Source: Agapanthus africanus
Taxonomy: Eukaryota; Streptophyta; Magnoliopsida; Asparagales; Amaryllidaceae
Reading direction: 5' to 3'
Length of the DNA stretch: 64,000 nt
Assembly (NCBI GenBank): GCA_030015575.1
Contig: JASDDO010000006.1
Span: 105,826,045 to 105,890,044 of the forward strand
How positions within the stretch are numbered: the first letter of the stretch is position 1; every line of letters starts with the position of its first letter. The notes under the pieces were generated by a model that ran no database searches, had not been told where the DNA came from, and saw nothing but the letters and a program-made list of their open reading frames with translations. Of this stretch, positions 57,418 to 64,000 are shown piece by piece. Made by a program: the position numbers and the translations under genes.

Positions 57418-57992
57418 AGAGTCACTGGATAGCTTTAAAGAACATTCTCAAGTACTTGCGAAGGACTAAGGAGATGTTCTTGGTGTATGGTAACGGTGAA
57501 CTCCTAGTGGAGTTCTTTACCGATTCGAGCTTCCAGAGTGATAAGGACGACTCTATGTCACACTCGGGATTTGTCTTTACCCTCAATGGAGACGCGGTGT
57601 GTTGGAAGAGTTCCAAACAGGAAACCGTTGTAGACTCGACGATGGAGGCTGAATACATCGCTGCCAACGATGCCGCCAAAGAGGCTGTCTGGATGAAGAA
57701 GTTAATCACTGAACTTGGTGCGGTTTTGTCCATTGAGCATCCAATACCTTTGTATTTTGATAACAAAGGAGCTGTGGCTTTGGCAAAGGAACCGAGGTCC
57801 CATCAGAAGTCCAGACATATTCTGAGGCGGTATCACCTGATCCGGGAGATAGTTGATCGCCGGGAGATCGAGGTCAGGAGAGTTGATACGAAGGACAACA
57901 CTGCGGATCCACTCACGAAGGCCATACCACAGATACAATTTGAGAGACTCTTCGGGATGTTGGGTATGAGATACTACAACAGCTGGCCTTAG
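57418..57992 (+). pseudogene. C00 pol end: RNase H
   Basis: Starts with the right AGAGT duplication of C0 and continues the stretch seen at 7275. It encodes DSSFQSDKDDSMSHSGFVFT, the MEAEYIAANDAAKEAVW motif and the NTADPLTKAIPQIQFERLF tail, ending NSWP. It is only the 3' end of pol; the rest is split off by the nest or lies outside. Confidence 0.88.
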
Positions 57993-58006
57993 TGCAAGTG
58001 GGAGAT

Positions 58007-58146
58007 TGTTAGTTATGTATATGCCCTAGAGGACAATATTGTACATATGATGTATATTATAGTGGATGCTTGGATATATATAGAGAGGACTTTCTTGCTC
58101 GATATTATAGTACGCTATCGGGTTACACTTTGTCTTAACATGTTGA
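58007..58146 (+). repeat. C00 LTR, first part
   Basis: TGTTAGTTATGTATATGCCC after the polypurine tract GTGGGAGAT, cut after GTTGA by the solo LTR. Confidence 0.88.
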
Positions 58147-60354
58147 TGTAGGGTTCCTAGGCACACTAATGAGGTCTCACAAGGCATCAACCATGCCAAT
58201 TTCAAATTTTTACGGTGCCGAGAAACCATACACTAGATCGTTAACTAGAATTTTAGGCGAAACTAGAAACTAGTTAACAACTTAACTAAGAAGTGAACGA
58301 ACATACAACCTTTGTAGATCCGTTTCTCCACCTCCACGGCTCCACGATGAAGTCTCCTCGCTGCGATCATCAGATCCCGGGCTCTAGCATCGGCTTCATC
58401 GGAGAAATGGGCGGGCTAGGTCGTCGACTACGATGCCGAAGATGATCTACGTCGAGGCATCACAAGATCAAGCTCCCACTTCACCAAGTCATGAAACTTG
58501 TGAAGAAACCACCCTATACTACTTGGCAAGAGGTAGAGGATGAAGAAATAGGAAGTGGGTTCACTTTGGAATTGGATTTCTCACTCATTTGCTCAAGTTG
58601 CCATTGATGGAGGCAAGCTTTTCTTCTTGATGAAGATGAAGAAGAAGAAGAAAGAATATCATAAGTATTCTTCAAAATAGAAAATAATTTGATACTTATC
58701 ATATTGGCAACCATGATTAAGTGTAGAGAATAAACCAAGGTTAGGTGAATGGTTAGGTTAGGCAAAGAAACAAAAATGGTTGAACTTTTTCAAAGCTTCA
58801 TGAAGCTTCAAGTAAATCCAAAAAGCAACCATTTCTTTTCTTGCCTAAAAAGGAAATAAATAAATGATTGAATAAATAAATTAAACAAAACCCTAACCAT
58901 TTACTTAACCAAGGTTTAAACTAAACATACACACAAACATGCATGTATCATCAAACATGATACAATCAAGTGCACAAAAATATATCACATATACAATGTG
59001 CACATTAAGTGAGAAAATCCATTTAAAGTGAACCAATACTAGTTAGTGCAAAGTAATATATCAAATATATAATTATGCATTAAATCATTAAATCAACACT
59101 TGATTTAACGATCCGGTCATATCGCATATAATCGACTAGTATCCAATGTATCGACTTATCGAATCAATCCTCGATTCGATAACTAGGTTATATCGCATAC
59201 AACCATTCGATACATTCATCGCGAGAATACAACACGGTATCACATACAGGCATTATTCTCGGTCCCGCACATATCTCATATGCGCTCCTATTTCGTTTCG
59301 CTTGAGCCAGGAAACCTCTGTGTAGGACTCTAAAGACTCGTCAATACGCCGGTAGTAGATGATGATCATATCAAGCACCCACAAGCCGCAAGCGGTCTGC
59401 TAAACGTAACGGCCACCTGGGTATTGAGCGATCAGAAGATCGACGAGCAAGCCCGCTCACACTCCTGTGAATCCAACCAGTAACACTTACCGTACAGTCC
59501 GGTCTCGTCGTCTGATATGTCGCATATCTCACCTAGGGGTGGTAAACGTCAGACCCCAATAGCTCGATAAGTCATGTCGATATGAGGTCTATAACAGTTC
59601 GAGAAACTACTGGTAACACTTACCAGTAAATCTCAGCAACCCTGGCCAGGGATTTCCGGTTATAGCCAATCGAACACTGTGCAACATCAACTCCCTATAC
59701 CGGGAGAGACGAATCCCCTCCTATCGCTCATTGCCTCCATGTGACTCGGGACTGTACCCAAAAACCGCCGTTTTGCACGCCCTCTTGGACGTGGTAAGGT
59801 GGAAATCAAAGCACAGTGGGAATCACACAAGACTCTATGACGATCTCGGGTCAACAGACTACTCTGTACCAGTGTCACAAGAGAACTGCCATCTGACGTA
59901 AGGTATAATACCATCTGAGAGTTCTCGGCGAGTCCGTCCAATGTACCCAGTCTCCACTGAGCACCCGTATATCATCTCTGATGTCAAACACCAATGGATA
60001 TGGGATCATCCATCGCCCATCTGTATGGGTCGAGAAGGTATACGCTAGTCTACTCTGGTATATCGATGCCCCGTCTCGATACACACACGACTAGGGACCT
60101 TGAAGGATATACTTATGGACTACCATGTCCCCACTAGTATGATCCGCATCATAGTCCAGGTAGTCAAGTGCACATCCTAAAGGCTTTACCAACATGTAAC
60201 AGAGAGACAATCAGTATACACGTTAAAGTAAAGAGTAACCAGATAGCATACTATCATGTCGAGCAAGAAAGTCCTCCCTATATATGTCCAAGCATCCACT
60301 ACAATATACATCCTATGTACAGTAATGGCCTCTAGGGCATACATATAACTAACA
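58147..60354 (-). mobile_element. Solo copia LTR
   Basis: Plus-strand reading TGTAGGGTTCC ... CATATAACTAACA, 2,208 bases, flanked by GTTGA (58142-58146 and 60355-60359). It has no internal region, so recombination between the two LTRs of a former element removed it. Closest in look to the C2 LTRs. Confidence 0.92.
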
Positions 60355-60359
60355 GTTGA

Positions 60360-62426
60360 CTTGTATTAGTTTACTGTCTTGCTCTCACATGTTGATAAAG
60401 CCCTTAGGATATGTACTCGACTACTGGGACTATGATGAGATCATACTAGTGGGGCCAGGGTAGTCAACGAGTACATCCTATAACAGTTCCTAATCGAGAG
60501 TGTATCGAGATAGGGCATCGATACACCAGAGTAGACTAGCGTATACGCATCTTGACCCATATGATGGGCGATGGATGATCCCATATCCATTGGTGTTTGA
60601 CATCAAAGATGGTGTACGGGTGCTCAGTAGAGACTGGGTACACTGAACGGACTCGCCGAGAACTCCTAGACGGATTTATACCAATCGTCAAATAGCAGTT
60701 CTCTGGTGACACTGGTACAGGTTAGTCTGTAGACCCGAGATCGTCATAGAGTCTTGTGTGATTCCCACTGTGCTTTGATTTCCACCTTTCCACGTCCAAG
60801 AGGGCGTGCAAAACGGTGGCTTTTGGGAACAGTCCCGAATCACATGGAGGCAATGAGCGATAGGAGGGGTTTTCGTCTCTCCCGGTATAGGGAGTTGATG
60901 CTGTACTGTGTTCAATTGGCCATAACTGGAAGTCCCTGGCCATGGCTGATATGGAGTGCTACTGGTAAGAGTTATCAGTAGTTTCTCGACCTGTTATGAG
61001 CCTCACATCGACACGACTTATCGGTTACTGGGGTCTGACGTTTACCACCCCTAGACTAGATATGTGACATATCAGAAGAATAGACCGGACTGTACGGTAG
61101 TGTTACTGATTGGATTCACAGAAGAATGTACAGGCTTGCTTGTTGATATTCTGATCACTCAATACCTGGGTGGCTGTTACGTTTAGCTGACCTCTTGCAG
61201 CTTGTGGGTGTTTGATATGATCATCACCTACTGCTGGCGTATTGACGATTCTTTAGAGTCCTACACAGAGGTTTCCTGGCTCAGGCAAAATGGAGTAGGA
61301 GCACATATGTCATATGTGCGGGACCGAGAATAATACGATATGAGATACCTTATTCTATTCTCGCGATATATGATATTAGCCGGGTATATGAGATATAGCC
61401 GGGTCATCGGATCAAGTGTTGATTCGATGAACTGATACAGATTATATTAGTCGGTTATTTATGAAATAGCCGGATTATCGGATCAAGTGTTGATTTGATA
61501 ATTTAATGTATAATTATATATTTGATATATTACATTACATTAACTAATATAAGCTAACTTATTGATTCATTTTCTCACGGGATAATACATTGATATATAT
61601 GTGATATATGTTAATTGTATTATTTTCTTTTGTTACAAAAATATATTATATATGTGAAATATAATATTGTAACAAGTTTGGGTTACAAATGCAACATGTT
61701 TTGTGGAGTTTAAACAAGTTTGGGTTTGGATTTGGGTTAGCTTTTGGGTTAACTTTTTCATGAAGCTTCATGAAGCTTTCCTTTGTCTTTAGCTTGATAT
61801 TTTGTTTAGATATTTATTAACCCAACCCAAACCCTTTACCTATGCTTTATTCTCTATAATGGTTAAGCCTTTCATTCTTAACCAAGGGTTGCAATTGTAA
61901 CCACAACTATATTTCATTATTCATCACAAAAGCTTTCTTCTTCTTCCTCCTTGAAAAAGCTTGCTAGCTTTTTACATGTGATGATTTAGTGTGAGAAATT
62001 AAAAACAAAAGAGAGCATAATTCCTACTTCATCATCCTCATCTATTCTAGCCACTTAGATTAGGGTGTTCATTTCTCTAATTACTTCATTAGTGAAGTGT
62101 AAGCTTGGGTTAGAAATTCTTCAAGGTAGATCATCTTAGATCAAGAAGACTTCAAGCAAGCATGGATCATTCAACTTGTGGAGCCTCTCTAGAGTCTAGG
62201 AGTTCATGGATTGCGGCGAAGGGACTACTACTCGGAGCTTATGAAGCGAAAGAACGGACTACAATGGTTGTAATCCCTCTCTCATAGATGTAAAGTTGTT
62301 TACATGCTAGTTAACCCTATTCTCTAGTTAAGATATTGGTTAGGGTTTGTTTAGCACACAAATTTTTTTAAAGTACCATGATTGATGCTTTCCAAAACCT
62401 TCTCAAGGTACTATGCTAACCCTACA
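60360..62426 (+). repeat. C00 LTR, second part
   Basis: Continues to CTAACCCTACA. With the first part it is about 2.2 kb. It follows one internal region (57418-57992) and precedes another (62427 on), so it serves as 3' LTR of one and 5' LTR of the other. Confidence 0.85.
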
Positions 62427-62427
62427 G

Positions 62428-62440
62428 TGATATCAGAGCC
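62428..62440 (+). other. Primer binding site after the C00 LTR
   Basis: TGATATCAGAGCC, one base from the copia consensus, directly after the LTR end. Confidence 0.8.
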
Positions 62441-62624
62441 AAGCTAGAGCGTTAGGCGTCGTGTAGATGAAGTTAAAAGTCCGATCGAACCTCGAAACGT
62501 CATATTTGACCCCCTCTCTGGAATTTTTTTTAAAAGATGGTTTTTTCCTTATTAAAAATACTCAGAAAATTAAGCAGGTGATTCTATGGATAACTGTGAA
62601 ATACGAATCCCTAATTCCTTCAAG

Positions 62625-62676
62625 TCGCGGCGGAACCGCGGAAATACCAGGATTTTAGCGGCGGTTCCGCGGCCGT
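62625..62676. repeat. GC-rich paired palindrome (right-edge leader)
   Basis: GCGGCGGAACCGCGG and CGGCGGTTCCGCGGC, with AAAT/ATTT as inner arms. Confidence 0.8.
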
Positions 62677-63761
62677 ACTTGGGTATCAGGGATAGATATT
62701 TCTAGGTAACATCCGTAGGTATTACTACATGCTTATGGGAATTTTTAATATTACTCAAGTGTTGAGTTTTCTGGAGATCTTATGTATCCATTGATTCGAT
62801 CGGAAAGTTTAACATCGTTTGTTTTTCCGGGTAATTTAGAACGTGTTAAAAGGTTCGAACGGATATCAATAACTCACTTTTTCCCCTGTCGGAAAACTTC
62901 AAGTATTGGATTTTTCCTGAGTTTAAAACTTTCAGAAAATCATGCAAGCGAATCTGTGGACCCTCTAGAAGAACGTAACCTTAAATCGATTATGTGACCG
63001 TCAAAACCGCCACTGAACCATATGGTTGCGTTGCCACATGTGAGGCGTTGGTTTGACCCTTCTACGGTTGGTTCATAGTGGCTGTGACATGTTCTGGGAT
63101 TTTTTGAACTCCGCTCAAGTGTTGAGCTATTTGGGAAATCTTCGGTGTTTGTTTATTCGATCGGAAAGTTTAACATTGTCTATTTATCTGGAATGTGATA
63201 CAATATGTGGAATTCATATAGTTAGGCATGAAATCCGTAATATATGATATTTCGGGTTTACGATGTCTAAAGAGATTGTGGATTCCAAATATTGTAGTTT
63301 TTCACCTTCTTTTCTGTGACCGTAAGCGTAGTATGTGGTGTATCGCCGACTTCGTTGCTATACATCAACGACAATCGGGATGCGCATACTTGCTTACATT
63401 GATGATATGAGATATTATGTGTTGCTGTGATATGTTATATTGGATCGTCGTGTTCTGAATAGCCGGGGGTTTTATGTGAGATGAGGGTTTTTATTTTCAT
63501 TCATGTAAAATTCATTGTATGTAATATTCTTTTATTGGGGCACTTCCGGGTTGAGGATGATGTCACCATTGTATATTATTTACTTTTCTGCATTAGGATA
63601 GACCCGAGGAGGGGAGCATAAGTAACCGGGTTCTAGGGTCCAGTGGGAGGACATCTCGAGGAGTCGAGACCGGGTCTCTTAACCCTAGAATTGGCAGTGT
63701 TGCTTGCCGCTCTCGTAGGGGTCTAGGGATGTGGTTTTGGCTATTCATCGCGACCGTGGAA

Positions 63762-63796
63762 TCCGTGTTTTATACAGGCTCGATATAAAACACGGA
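63762..63796 (+). other. Covarying hairpin in right-edge leader
   Basis: TCCGTGTTTTATA (63762-63774) and TATAAAACACGGA (63784-63796) pair at all 13 positions around a 9-base loop; the longest form of this hairpin in the window. Confidence 0.8.
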
Positions 63797-64000
63797 CGTC
63801 CTAGTATATCCAATATTTCATATGTTATCTTATGCTGCAATGTTCTGTGATGAGATTATATTAATGCCTAAGACGAATGCTTATACTATATATATATGAT
63901 GATATGTAAATATTACTTCTTTCGTTTCTTCTGTGATGCTTAGGAAGCATAAATGATGGGTTTTATTAATGAGATTAATAAAAGAAATGAAACCTAAAAG

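Larger units (their letters stand above)
62441..64000 (+). other. Leader of a further copia internal region, runs off right edge
   Basis: Same order as the other leaders: GC-rich paired palindrome (62625-62676), palindromes, CGTTG/CAACG hairpin (63346), covarying hairpin (63762). It lacks the extra GC-rich module. Pol would lie beyond the window. Confidence 0.82.

Overview
The window is angiosperm nuclear DNA made wholly of LTR retrotransposons. I found no host gene, tRNA or rRNA gene. Evidence for a plant: Ty1/copia elements primed by initiator tRNA-Met, Athila-type Ty3/gypsy elements (one primed by tRNA-Asp), and plant-type integrase and RNase H motifs. The sequence does not tell the species. 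All retroelement genes are treated as fossils.

Layout. The left edge is a stack: a chromovirus-like LTR on the minus strand (1-2015), abutting a diverged copia LTR fragment (2016-2388), abutting the 3' half of an Athila-like element, G1 (2389-7274). From 7275 to the right end lies a nest built mainly of one copia family with LTRs of about 2.2 kb. The oldest layer (C00) is represented by 7275-7333 and 57418-64000. C0 (7334-57417) sits in it, flanked by the target duplication AGAGT. C3 (9491-41271, duplication GAATC) sits in the 5' LTR of C0. C1, a minus-strand mosaic (9670-20607, duplication GATAA), sits in the 5' LTR of C3. C2 (23370-33759, minus strand, duplication GATTA) sits in the leader of C3. 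G2, a non-autonomous Athila-like LARD (49360-57196, duplication ATGAT), sits in the 3' LTR of C0. A minus-strand solo LTR (58147-60354, duplication GTTGA) sits in the LTR of C00.

How the parts relate. The copia family carries protease, integrase, reverse transcriptase and RNase H, but no recognisable gag. In its place is a leader of about 3 kb between the primer binding site and the protease. That leader holds several short hairpins whose arms change together between copies, which is the strongest unexplained signal here. One leader block, with a GNRA-type hairpin, recurs at the same internal spacing in the unrelated LARD G2. A GC-rich paired palindrome (CCGCGG-NN-CCGCGG type) recurs in the copia leaders and in the U3 of both Athila-like elements. 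G2 has two LTRs about 98% identical and a single open 445-codon frame of unknown function. C0 and C2 have similar LTR pairs but share a pol that had already decayed, which suggests mobilisation in trans.

Limits. Percent identities are by-eye counts; family calls rest on motifs; RNA structures were paired by hand.
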